Made by a program: the position numbers and the translations under genes. Source: Candidatus Saccharimonadota bacterium (GTDB lineage: Bacteria; Patescibacteriota; Saccharimonadia; Saccharimonadales; SZUA-47). From it: DNA of 37,474 bases. The DNA is taken from contig QIKK01000083.1 of the NCBI GenBank assembly GCA_003231925.1, positions 1 through 37,474 of the forward strand. Reading direction: 5' to 3'. This document shows, piece by piece, positions 18,098 to 25,778 of this stretch (its first letter is position 1; the number at the start of each line of letters is the position of its first letter). The notes beneath the pieces were generated by a model that made no database searches, was not told where the DNA came from, and was given only the letters and a program-made list of their open reading frames with translations.

Positions 18098-18267
18098 AAG
18101 AATTAAAATATCACATAATCGTCTGGGGAATAATAGTTGTATTTGTTGTACTTAATTTTGGCGTACTTGGAGCATTAGAAGTGTTTGGAACATTAGTTTG
18201 GTATATTATAGTAGCGACTTTTATCGTAGCGACTGTCTTTTTATTAGGTTATCTTTTAAGTGAATAA
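18091..18267 (+). CDS. Two-helix small membrane protein
   Basis: A 58-aa frame has a short basic start (MLKELKYH), a first helix (IIVWGIIVVFVVLNFGVLGAL) and a second helix (VWYIIVATFIVATVFLLGYLL). A two-pass topology and this length fit class II-like holins or small virion membrane proteins. It is embedded among internal virion protein genes rather than in the lysis block, so a role in DNA entry or in anchoring ejection proteins is equally likely. Confidence 0.6.
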   Translation: MLKELKYHIIVWGIIVVFVVLNFGVLGALEVFGTLVWYIIVATFIVATVFLLGYLLSE

Positions 18268-18269
18268 TT

Positions 18270-20282
18270 ATGGCAAAAGTCTGCATACCAAAAGAGAATA
18301 TAGATAGTTTCAAAAGAGCTATAAAAAAGCAGGATATTAAAATGTCTGACTTGTTTAATATGTCTACTGAACAGCTCACTAAAAAACTTAAACCATACGC
18401 AGGAAAGAATACGAAAGATGTGGTGTTACTTTTTGAACAGAAACGTATTCTAAAAAATAAACTACTTGGAATGAAAAATGCTGTTAGTAAGATTGGTGAG
18501 ATAGGAAGATATGACCCAACAAAAAAAGCAGAAATTAAGAAAGCACTTGATGAGTTTAAAGCACAACAACGAGAAAGGGTGTTGAGTCCAAAAGAAACTG
18601 AAAACTTTTATAATGCATTAGCAGATAAAATGCTCGGTATCCATGTTACCAAAGCAGAGGCTAAAAACTTTTCAATACTAGAAAACAAAGCGAATAAATT
18701 AGAAAGCAAAATAGATATAAACAAGACACCAGAAGACGCACCGATATGGAGAGAGTTTGCTTCAGCAAAACATCTAGCAGTGAAGTATCACACACAACTG
18801 ATGGAGGGCAATGGTGACATACGCACACTATTAAAGTCTTTTGGTAGTGACACCAAACAAAACTTCAAAGAAGATAAACTAATTGCAACTGGTAAGTTAA
18901 TGGTACAGGTACTTAACTTCATATCTGATTTATCAATTACAATGAAAGCAACATGGGATAACTCGTTTATGGGTAGACAGGGTATGAATGTGCTTAAAAC
19001 GCATCCGTCTAAGTGGTACCCTTCGGCAATGAAGAGTAATAAAGACTTTATTGACACACTAAGAGGTCAAGATGCAGAAGCGGGGCTTATGATTGACGTA
19101 TATTCAAGAAGAGGTTTTCTATCTGGCGAATACCAGACTGCTAAAATTATACCAAAGTCCGAGGAACCTATAGCAACACGAATACCTGAGCGACTACCTC
19201 TTATTGGTAATCTGTTTAAAGGTGCTGACATTGCCTTTATTGGTAACGCTATTCGTGTACGCATGGACTTATTTGATATGTTCAAAAAGAAAGCACTAGA
19301 GAATGGTGTAAAATGGGACAAGGCTCAGATTGAGGATATCGGCACTCTTATAAACTCACTAACTGCCCGTGGTGGACTAGAGGGTAATGTTGGGGGAGTT
19401 TTGAAAGTTGTTTTGTGGGCTCCGAAAATGCTCAAGGCAAGTTGGGATGTACGAACAGCACACACTCTCGGTATAGGGCTTAAAACGAAGTTTGCACGAG
19501 ATGAGGCATATATGAATATGGCGAAAATCATAGGAACAGATGCCATGATAATGACACTAGCAAACGCTATTAAGCCCGGAAGTGCAGAAACAGACCCCCG
19601 TAGTACTAAGTTTGGAACTATCCAAGTGGGCAATACCGCGTTTGACTATACAGGCGGTGCTAAGTCACTTGCTGTTATCGCAGCTCAAATGGTTACTGGA
19701 GAACGAAAAACCACAGGAAATAAAACAATTACTGAACTCGGCTCTGGGTTTGGACAACAGACTCGCTTTGACGCAATTATAAACTTCCTAACAGGTAAAA
19801 CTAAGCCATTTCTTAATGTGTTGATACAAGTATTAAGGGGCAGAACCTACGAAAACAAAAAACCAACAGCTGGGAGTGTCGCAAGAGGGTTGTTTGTCCC
19901 TATTGTTACTGACAATGCTATTCAATTGAAGGATGATAGCTCTGTATCTGCTGTGGCTGGTGTAATGCTTGACTTCTTGGGCATAAACGCAAGTACCTAT
20001 CCACGCTCAAGTACAAACTTTGACCTTAACCCGAGTGATGAAATGAAAGAGTTTAAAGTGAAAGTTGGTGAAGAAGATTTTAAAAAAGCAAACGAAGAAT
20101 ACAATAAACAGGTATCGCTAATGCTTGGCAAGTTAGACATCAACTCAAAATATCAAGTATTGTCAAATGATGATAAGAAACGCGTTATTAAAAGTAAAAA
20201 GGCAAAGATTAAAGCAGATATCTTTCGTTCTTACGGATTTAGGAAGAAACGTGAAAGACCAGACCGAACCCCTCGTATATAA
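18270..20282 (+). CDS. Large internal virion protein with polyvalent-protein-like helical domain
   Basis: The 670-aa protein has an all-helical N-terminal part (about 1-190). A long conserved-looking block follows: FISDLSITMKATWDNSFMGRQGMNVL, RLPLIGNLFKGADIAFIGNAIRVRMDLF, LINSLTARGGLEG, SAETDPRSTKFGTIQVGNTAFDYTGG and LFVPIVTDN. I know this combination from large polyvalent and internal proteins of phages, where it accompanies proteins delivered with DNA. No catalytic motif is visible. The C-terminal 60 residues are strongly basic. It starts 2 bp after the small membrane protein gene. Confidence 0.55.
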   Translation: MAKVCIPKENIDSFKRAIKKQDIKMSDLFNMSTEQLTKKLKPYAGKNTKDVVLLFEQKRILKNKLLGMKNAVSKIGEIGRYDPTKKAEIKKALDEFKAQQRERVLSPKETENFYNALADKMLGIHVTKAEAKNFSILENKANKLESKIDINKTPEDAPIWREFASAKHLAVKYHTQLMEGNGDIRTLLKSFGSDTKQNFKEDKLIATGKLMVQVLNFISDLSITMKATWDNSFMGRQGMNVLKTHPSKWYPSAMKSNKDFIDTLRGQDAEAGLMIDVYSRRGFLSGEYQTAKIIPKSEEPIATRIPERLPLIGNLFKGADIAFIGNAIRVRMDLFDMFKKKALENGVKWDKAQIEDIGTLINSLTARGGLEGNVGGVLKVVLWAPKMLKASWDVRTAHTLGIGLKTKFARDEAYMNMAKIIGTDAMIMTLANAIKPGSAETDPRSTKFGTIQVGNTAFDYTGGAKSLAVIAAQMVTGERKTTGNKTITELGSGFGQQTRFDAIINFLTGKTKPFLNVLIQVLRGRTYENKKPTAGSVARGLFVPIVTDNAIQLKDDSSVSAVAGVMLDFLGINASTYPRSSTNFDLNPSDEMKEFKVKVGEEDFKKANEEYNKQVSLMLGKLDINSKYQVLSNDDKKRVIKSKKAKIKADIFRSYGFRKKRERPDRTPRI

Positions 20283-20287
20283 TTTAA

Positions 20288-20296
20288 TGTTATAAT
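20288..20296 (+). promoter_or_regulatory. Extended -10 box TGTTATAAT, leaderless start
   Basis: TG-T-TATAAT ends at 20296 and the ATG of the next gene is at 20304, exactly 7 nt later. This is the same spacing as in the terminase promoter. Transcription would start at or next to the A of the ATG. A further TATAAT-like box lies just upstream (about 20277-20282). No convincing -35 is present. Confidence 0.5.
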
Positions 20297-20303
20297 TATC
20301 AAA

Positions 20304-21209
20304 ATGAAACCAGATAAAGCACAAAACTTCATAAAGGACAAGGACACGGCTATGTTCAAAGAAATGGCTGAAACTAATGATAATCTTGAGGAAATCAAGA
20401 AAGCTGTTAAGGACAAGGTGGTGGTGGAGATAGGTGAGGTAACTGGCTTTGGAGACTTCGGTAAGGCAATAGACTCATTTAAGAAGTCACTTGGTGCTAT
20501 CCAAAAGATAGAGGGGAAAGACGGACATACACCTTCAAATAGAGAGCTTGTAAATTTAATCACACCACTAATTCCCAAGCCAGTAAAGGGAGAAGACGGA
20601 CAGGACGCTGTGGTGGACTATGAGCGTGTAATCCGCGAAGTATTAAGTGAGATAGAGCTACCAGAAGTAAACAAGCAGGAAATTATTGATGAGGTAGTGA
20701 CACAACTCCCTACATCAGGCGATGCTATAAGGGACTCACTAGAACTTCTACAAAAAGGGGAACGCTTGTATGTAGACGCTATAGAAAGCAAAAAAGGCAG
20801 GGGACTAGACGAGATTATCCAAGACCTCTACAAGAGAATAGCTAATAAAGTACAACACATTGGAGGTTCTATTCGGCTGTGGGTTTCAGAGGAAGACGGC
20901 AACCCAGATATACAAACAAGTAAAATACGCTTCCCTAATGGCTCAGTGACACAGAATGCAGATGACACTGTATCTGTTACAATAACAGCAGAGGTATATA
21001 CTTCTGATTTGTCAAGCCAAGTGGACAATGTATTGAAAGTGTTTACAGTGCCAGCACACACTAGAGTTTTATCAGTAACATGTACCGACTTCCCGATTAT
21101 TTATCGACCCGTTGTGGACTTCACAACCAGTGGCACGACACTGACACTAACTGCAGAAGTTCAACCACCAAGTTTAAGTGCAACATTATTATTTACATAT
21201 ATCGTATGA
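20304..21209 (+). CDS. Fibre/tail structural protein with collagen-like linkers
   Basis: The 301-aa protein has a helical N-terminus (MKPDKAQNFIKDKDTAMFKEM...DNLEEIKKAV, about 1-70). Next come short Gly-rich linkers typical of phage tail proteins (GKDGHTPSNRELVNLITPLIP and KGEDGQDAVVDYE, about 72-112), helical segments, and a C-terminal beta domain (about 185-301). It is probably a baseplate or fibre adaptor. Its TGA overlaps the ATG of the following gene, so the two are probably translationally coupled. Confidence 0.55.
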   Translation: MKPDKAQNFIKDKDTAMFKEMAETNDNLEEIKKAVKDKVVVEIGEVTGFGDFGKAIDSFKKSLGAIQKIEGKDGHTPSNRELVNLITPLIPKPVKGEDGQDAVVDYERVIREVLSEIELPEVNKQEIIDEVVTQLPTSGDAIRDSLELLQKGERLYVDAIESKKGRGLDEIIQDLYKRIANKVQHIGGSIRLWVSEEDGNPDIQTSKIRFPNGSVTQNADDTVSVTITAEVYTSDLSSQVDNVLKVFTVPAHTRVLSVTCTDFPIIYRPVVDFTTSGTTLTLTAEVQPPSLSATLLFTYIV

Positions 21210-23779
21210 AAATCATCATAACAATCGCAATCTTTTTAACAGTATTTGCTGTAGCTTACGCTGCACCATCATCGCAGTCGTTTAGAACATTGCTACCAAC
21301 AACAGACTCTACTTATGATTTAGGTAGTGCTGTAAAACGCTGGGCAAATGTATATACAGATAACATAGACGCTACTACAATGCTCATTTCAGGAAGCTCT
21401 ACAGGTGACCTAGACGGAGGTGGATTTAGTCTTATTAACTGGAAGAACTTGACACTTTCAGGAACCCTCGGCGTAACAGGAGCCTCCACTCTCGCAACCA
21501 CCACAATCTCTGGAAACCTCGCGGTAAACACAAACCAACTTTATGTTGATACGAGTACGGGGAGGGTTGGGATTGGGACGAGTACGCCAAGTAAGAAACT
21601 TAATATTTTATCTACTGGAAGTGACCAATTGAGGTTGTCTTATAGTGCTTCTAAGTACACAGATTTTTGGGTAAGCTCTGCAGGTAATATCTATGTCCAA
21701 CCATCAGGAGGGACATTATATTCGTATGGTAACGTGGATATAAGTGGTGGTATTCAATCAAACTACGGTGCAACTATCAATAATCAACAAAATAATTCAG
21801 ACACAAGGATTAGTGGGGTATCTGATGTAAATCTCTTTTATGCAGACTCATCAACAGACAGAATCGGCATCGGCACCACGGCACCTTCACAAAAGCTAGA
21901 CGTGGCGGGGAATATCAATATCTCGGCAGGCTCTTCACTTAAGATAGCAGGAACTGATGTTCTTACCGCCTCCACCACCAATAGCTCGGTAACACTCGGG
22001 CAAAATGCTGGGGCAAACCTTGGTGCGACTGCGTTGTATAACACGGCGATTGGTATAAATGCGTTGAAAGTTGCGACGAGTAGTAATAATAATACTGCGG
22101 TTGGATATCAAGCTCTTAAATCTAATACAACAGGAGCTAATAATACCGTCCAAGGAACGAATGCTCTATACTTTAACACCACAGGTGGCAGTAACTCAAC
22201 ACAAGGTGTAAATTCTCTTTTTTACAACACCACAGGTTCTAACAACTCTGTACAGGGTTTTCAAACACTCTACTCCAACACCACAGGTTCTAACAACTCT
22301 GTACAGGGATACGGTGCATTAAATGCAAACACTACAGGCTCTAACCTCACCGCACAAGGATACCAAGCAGGGCGCTACATCACAGGTGGAGCAATTGCAA
22401 ACGCCACCTCTTCAACTTCACTCTACCTAGGAGCTCTAACCAAAGCACTTGCCTCAGGGGACACGAACGAAATAGTGATTGGCTATGGAGCCGTAGGAGT
22501 GGGGAGTAACTCGGTGGTATTGGGGAATAGTAGTGTTGCCACGACGGTGTTGAGGGGGAATGTGGGGATTGGAAACACTTCACCAAGCTACAAACTAGAT
22601 ATCTCAGGCACACTAAACGCAACAGGAGCCGTAACTCTTGGTTCAACACTCCTTGTATCTGGACAAGTAGATTTGGGTCTTGATGTTGGTGGGGGTAAGT
22701 TTAATTCTTATAAAACAACAACTGGAACATCAGGGACTGAATACAACACTGTCATCCGTCAAGACTCTCTTCCTACATCCCCTTCAACACTTACTAATGT
22801 CGCACTTTATACACAGGCACAGCACCATGGTAATGCTACTGTTGGTATTTCAGGTCTTACTAGCTTAAAAGCAGTTACTACAAACAGTGATACGACTACT
22901 GTTATTAACAGCAAGGGTATAGATGTGAGTGTTACTCAAAACTTAGGCACCCTAACCAATACTTATGGTGTGTATGTTGGTGATATTACTACAGGTACGC
23001 AAACAAATACGCCATTCTCTTTTTACGCCTCTGACGCGAATACATATAACTATTTTGCGGGGAATGTAGGGATAGGTACGACAAATCCGAATACATATGG
23101 AGAAGGTGCAACTACATTAGCTGTATATGGAGAAGGTTCAAATTTATATGTTGGAGATAATACAGACGGGGTTCGCCTTGAACAATCTGGAGCAACTTCT
23201 GCATTACGATTTGGAAATTATACAACTGGAGGAGCCTCTGCATTCTTGCAATATAATAGAGCAACAGGAAAACTTCAATATTCTGAAGGGATAGAAGGTT
23301 CTAGGGATGATTTTTTCACTATAGGTAATACAGGCAACGTCGGGATTGGGACCACGGCTCCAGTAGGAAAACTTGATGTTTATGGTCAGACAACAGACGC
23401 TGTAAGTCTTGTGTCTAAAACAAATGCAACAGATGCTGGTCTAAAACTTGCATTCTTCGGTGCAAATAGGTCAACAGCAGATGAAGAGATGGCAGCAATA
23501 AGACCTTTGTTGGTAAGTAATAATGGTGGGGCTGGTAATGTACAACTAGGACAGCTTGCATTTGATACCTCTGGAGTTGAAAGAATGAGGATAGACAAAG
23601 ACGGAAATGTAGGTATTGGGACGACGACGCCAGGTGCACTACTTACCGTTGACAACGGTGACATATATGTCGCTTCTCCAACTAAAGGAATAATACTAAC
23701 TTCACCAGATGGTACATGCGCGCGAGGGACTATAGATAATTCTGATGTCTTAACATTTGCTAGTGTAACCTGCCCATAA
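21206..23779 (+). CDS. Secreted fibre-like repeat protein with signal peptide
   Basis: The 857-aa protein starts MKIIITIAIFLTVFAVAYA|APSSQS, a clear Sec-type signal peptide with an AYA cleavage site. The rest is beta-repeat: a YDLGSAVKRWANVYTDNI block, six (R/N)(V/I)GIG(T/N)-x-x-P-x-x-x-L-x-V units, six 17-residue NTTGSNNSVQGFQTL-type repeats (about 290-390), and a C-terminal SPDGTCARGTI...VTCP with paired cysteines. There is no S74 protease chaperone. The ATGA overlap fixes the start at 21206. A Sec signal on a phage fibre-like protein is odd; it may be displayed on the infected cell. In my knowledge, similar proteins are common in Patescibacteria. Confidence 0.7.
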   Translation: MKIIITIAIFLTVFAVAYAAPSSQSFRTLLPTTDSTYDLGSAVKRWANVYTDNIDATTMLISGSSTGDLDGGGFSLINWKNLTLSGTLGVTGASTLATTTISGNLAVNTNQLYVDTSTGRVGIGTSTPSKKLNILSTGSDQLRLSYSASKYTDFWVSSAGNIYVQPSGGTLYSYGNVDISGGIQSNYGATINNQQNNSDTRISGVSDVNLFYADSSTDRIGIGTTAPSQKLDVAGNINISAGSSLKIAGTDVLTASTTNSSVTLGQNAGANLGATALYNTAIGINALKVATSSNNNTAVGYQALKSNTTGANNTVQGTNALYFNTTGGSNSTQGVNSLFYNTTGSNNSVQGFQTLYSNTTGSNNSVQGYGALNANTTGSNLTAQGYQAGRYITGGAIANATSSTSLYLGALTKALASGDTNEIVIGYGAVGVGSNSVVLGNSSVATTVLRGNVGIGNTSPSYKLDISGTLNATGAVTLGSTLLVSGQVDLGLDVGGGKFNSYKTTTGTSGTEYNTVIRQDSLPTSPSTLTNVALYTQAQHHGNATVGISGLTSLKAVTTNSDTTTVINSKGIDVSVTQNLGTLTNTYGVYVGDITTGTQTNTPFSFYASDANTYNYFAGNVGIGTTNPNTYGEGATTLAVYGEGSNLYVGDNTDGVRLEQSGATSALRFGNYTTGGASAFLQYNRATGKLQYSEGIEGSRDDFFTIGNTGNVGIGTTAPVGKLDVYGQTTDAVSLVSKTNATDAGLKLAFFGANRSTADEEMAAIRPLLVSNNGGAGNVQLGQLAFDTSGVERMRIDKDGNVGIGTTTPGALLTVDNGDIYVASPTKGIILTSPDGTCARGTIDNSDVLTFASVTCP
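22073..22378 (+). repeat. 51-bp repeats in secreted fibre-like gene
   Basis: Six in-frame 51-bp units encode 17-residue NTTG-type motifs, starting near 22073, 22124, 22175, 22226, 22277 and 22328. The units at 22226 and 22277 share more than 30 identical consecutive bases, showing recent duplication. The period is the same as in the tail fibre at 12426-12677. Confidence 0.8.
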
Positions 23780-23780
23780 T

Positions 23781-24131
23781 ATGAGAAAGAAACTAGCAAT
23801 ACTGGCAACAACATTAGTTATATCAGCAGGAGCTGTGGTAGCTCCTGTGTTGCCACCACAGGGTATGCCGATAAATGAGTATCAAGCGCTTGTGGAGATG
23901 TATGACTATGAGATTAAGGAAATGAACGCTCGTGGTGATAATGTGTTTGTAAACGTCACAAGTAGAAATGAGTTATTGTCTAAACTGAATACATACATAC
24001 GCAATAATCCGACAAAGAAAGATAAGGTACTTGGAGTTTCTAAGGAAACGTATACAGCTATGCGTGAATATTTAATCATACAATCTGAAACAAAAGGAAA
24101 ACGCAGGTCGTTAATTCAAATAATAAGATGA
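23781..24131 (+). CDS. Small exported or membrane-anchored protein in lysis block
   Basis: The 116-aa protein begins MRKKLAILATTLVISAGAVVAPVLPPQG, a signal peptide or N-terminal anchor. A charged helical part (EYQALVEMYDYEIKEMNARGDN) and a basic C-terminus (KGKRRSLIQIIR) follow. An N-terminal membrane segment with a coiled, charged outer domain just before the endolysin fits an inner-membrane spanin-like or cell-envelope protein, but no lipobox partner is seen. It starts 1 bp after the preceding gene and overlaps the next by 4 bp. Confidence 0.55.
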   Translation: MRKKLAILATTLVISAGAVVAPVLPPQGMPINEYQALVEMYDYEIKEMNARGDNVFVNVTSRNELLSKLNTYIRNNPTKKDKVLGVSKETYTAMREYLIIQSETKGKRRSLIQIIR

Positions 24132-24328
24132 AAGAGACTCCATATACAAAAAGAGAACAAGACCAATTCCGTGACAGTATTCACGTTAAGTTAGATGCTA
24201 TAATTATTCAAACTACTGAAACCAACGGCAAGGTTAGAAAAATCACACTTGGTCTTGCCATTGCTTTTGGACTTATTGTCGGTCTTGGAGTAACAGATTT
24301 GTCATCGTTAATAAAAATATTTATATGA
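24128..24328 (+). CDS. XhlA-like lysis membrane protein
   Basis: The 66-aa protein has an N-terminal soluble helix (KREQDQFRDSIHVKLDAII) and a C-terminal membrane helix (ITLGLAIAFGLIVGLGVTDL). This is the same order as in phage haemolysin XhlA proteins, which work with a holin and an amidase. It sits directly before the amidase with a 4-bp overlap at each end. Call based on topology and position. Confidence 0.5.
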   Translation: MKETPYTKREQDQFRDSIHVKLDAIIIQTTETNGKVRKITLGLAIAFGLIVGLGVTDLSSLIKIFI

Positions 24329-24903
24329 TAATACAATCTCCATCACCAAACTTCTCAAGTAGTAAATACAAAAAGGTAGGAGTGCAACTGCACGCTACTA
24401 TAGGACTCATGCCAGGAACACTTAATTGGTTGCGCAACCCACGTTCTTTCGCATCAGCGCACTACCTTGTGACAAAAGACGGTACGATACACCAACTTGT
24501 TCAGTTAAAGGACAGAGCGTGGACTTCTGGACGAATTGGGGGTGTTTCAGAGCGTGCTAAACGTATAATGCTACGTACCTTGTGGGGTTCATATGTTAAA
24601 CCAGGGCATTATCTTATTCAAATAGAAGTTGAGTGTCTTAAAGGGGAAACATATACAGAAGAACAGTATCAGAGTATAGTTGAATTATGTAATCAGTTTG
24701 ATTTTGATGTTACTGAAAACAATTTAATCACTCACAGAGATACATACAGTATTAAACCTAATCTTGAAAAAGAACGCACAGAGATACTTAAAAGGCTAGG
24801 AACTATAAACAAATGTGACTCTCAACCTTTAGTATTAAACAACTGGGGACAATTAAGTATAAAGGTTGTAGAGGGTAGAATAATTTTAAGTAAAAAAATA
24901 TGA
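24325..24903 (+). CDS. N-acetylmuramoyl-L-alanine amidase (endolysin)
   Basis: The 192-aa protein is of Amidase_2/T7 lysozyme type. His23 in VQLHATIG, SAHYLVTKDGTIHQLV (residues 44-59, with the conserved aromatic and Gly), the AWTSGR loop (65-70), IQIEVE around Glu101-103 and THRDTYSIKPN (136-146) follow family order. It cleaves the bond between muramic acid and the peptide in peptidoglycan. The usual K-x-D-P end of the last motif reads KPN here, so the third zinc ligand position is atypical. There is no signal peptide, so release depends on the neighbouring holin proteins. Confidence 0.85.
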   Translation: MIIQSPSPNFSSSKYKKVGVQLHATIGLMPGTLNWLRNPRSFASAHYLVTKDGTIHQLVQLKDRAWTSGRIGGVSERAKRIMLRTLWGSYVKPGHYLIQIEVECLKGETYTEEQYQSIVELCNQFDFDVTENNLITHRDTYSIKPNLEKERTEILKRLGTINKCDSQPLVLNNWGQLSIKVVEGRIILSKKI

Positions 24904-25004
24904 AATACATGATTTATGCTTGTTTTCTTGCTGTAGGTTTTGTGATAGGGTTAACATATATGAACATGGCGTTAACAGAAGTAGTGTGTAATATTGGATT
25001 ATGA
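24900..25004 (+). CDS. Tiny membrane protein in lysis block
   Basis: A 34-aa frame has one membrane helix (MIYACFLAVGFVIGLTY) and a short tail with one Cys. It is joined to the amidase by an ATGA overlap and to the holin candidate by another, so the chain of coupled translation supports it being real. It could be a holin regulator or spanin fragment; no family is recognised. Confidence 0.5.
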   Translation: MKYMIYACFLAVGFVIGLTYMNMALTEVVCNIGL

Positions 25005-25177
25005 AAACACTTTTACAATCAAAGACATTTTGGAAAGCTGTAATTTTAGCTTTTACAGGTATTCTAACAGTCGCTTTAACAGAACTTAACTTAGTTGGTT
25101 ACATCGCAATTGTTTCAGCAATTGCAGACGTAGCACTACGTTTAGTTACAACCAAGGGGATAGATAGTATTGCGTAG
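25001..25177 (+). CDS. Holin candidate
   Basis: The 58-aa protein starts MKTLLQSKTFWKAVILAFTG. It has two hydrophobic stretches (WKAVILAFTGILTVAL and LVGYIAIVSAIADVALRLV) separated by a short TELN turn. The SKTFW start and two-helix form match small phage holins. These form membrane pores that let the amidase reach the cell wall. It is the last gene of the plus-strand operon, directly before the terminator. Confidence 0.65.
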   Translation: MKTLLQSKTFWKAVILAFTGILTVALTELNLVGYIAIVSAIADVALRLVTTKGIDSIA

Positions 25178-25180
25178 TAT

Positions 25181-25211
25181 AAAAAAGACCGTCTTAATAA
25201 GACGGTCTTTT
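25181..25211. terminator. Bidirectional rho-independent terminator
   Basis: GACCGTCT (25187-25194) and AGACGGTC (25200-25207) form a perfect 8-bp stem with a small AT loop. It is flanked by six A residues on the left and four T residues on the right, which also pair and serve as U-tracts in either direction. It lies 3 bp after the holin stop and 8 bp beyond the 3' end of the minus-strand operon, where the two operons converge. Confidence 0.9.
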
Positions 25212-25219
25212 GATAAGGA

Positions 25220-25393
25220 TCACCTCCCTTCAGGCAAAACACAAACATTGTATAGGTCCGGATTTTGCCAATCCTCCCAACATACCCATGAACATAGGTG
25301 GTTCCCCTTGCTGTCTTCATAGTCTATGCGACATGCACAGTCATAGTGTTGACCACACTGTGCGCACTGAACCACGCGGACATAACTATCCAT
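25220..25393 (-). CDS. Small cysteine-rich zinc-ribbon-like protein
   Basis: The 57-aa protein (MDSYVRVVQCAQCG...) has Cys pairs CAQC and CAC near the start and CSWVC near residue 37, a likely zinc ribbon. ATG 25393 is chosen over a GTG three codons upstream, because a strong Shine-Dalgarno (GAGGTGG) stands 5 nt before this ATG and would be inside the longer frame. This is one of the few genes here with a clear Shine-Dalgarno. It is the last gene of the minus-strand operon, with a leader that could be regulatory. Confidence 0.6.
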   Translation of the reverse strand: MDSYVRVVQCAQCGQHYDCACRIDYEDSKGNHLCSWVCWEDWQNPDLYNVCVLPEGR

Positions 25394-25526
25394 TTTAACC
25401 ACCTCTTTTCCTATAATAACACCACCAAGAATGGTGGTGTTATCGAGTTAAGATGTTGTGTGCTTGTTTATATACTCCGCAACCAGTCCAATTGTATTAG
25501 GTGTTACGGTTGTTTATATTGTAGCA
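25394..25526 (-). promoter_or_regulatory. Structured leader and promoter of the Cys-rich gene
   Basis: On the minus strand an extended -10 TGC-TACAAT (complement of 25518-25526) precedes a leader of about 120 nt without a gene. It contains a perfect 9-bp hairpin (25418-25426 with 25433-25441, loop 6). The GGTGGT of its second arm is repeated in the Shine-Dalgarno GAGGTGGTT, so the ACCACC arm could pair with either. That would open or block the ribosome site. Regulatory function is inferred. Confidence 0.4.
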
Positions 25527-25533
25527 TATCTAT

Positions 25534-25776
25534 CTATAACATCCCAACATTGGCTTCTAAAATCTCCCTACTAACAATCATCTTCTTGGGGATTACCATA
25601 TATGCACCTGCGTTTTCATCCTCTATAGCCATTGTAAGAGTGACAAACTCCTTTGTTTTTTTGACTAAGTAGCCCACCGTTTCTATCTCTACAAGAGTTT
25701 CCTCCTTTACTTTATCAAGGGACAACCACCCGTCATCGCCACAAGCGTCCTTCCATTTGATTTTTGTTATTTTCAT
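25534..25776 (-). CDS. Small conserved-type phage protein, unknown function
   Basis: The 80-aa protein starts MKITKIKWKDACGDDGWLSLDKV, followed by VEIETVGYLVKKTKEFVTLTMAIEDE and VIPKKMIVSREIL. This pattern (W-D-A-x-x-x-D-G-W ... TVGYL ... VTLTMA) is common in small early phage proteins of beta-rich form; no function is established that I know of. It precedes a long leader and follows the DUF4406-like gene by 2 bp. Confidence 0.65.
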   Translation of the reverse strand: MKITKIKWKDACGDDGWLSLDKVKEETLVEIETVGYLVKKTKEFVTLTMAIEDENAGAYMVIPKKMIVSREILEANVGML

Positions 25777-25778
25777 AA

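Noticed and set aside
21080..21205. Upstream start of the secreted fibre-like protein
   Set aside because: It would overlap the preceding gene by 130 bp and place the signal peptide internally. ATG 21206 has the ATGA coupling overlap.
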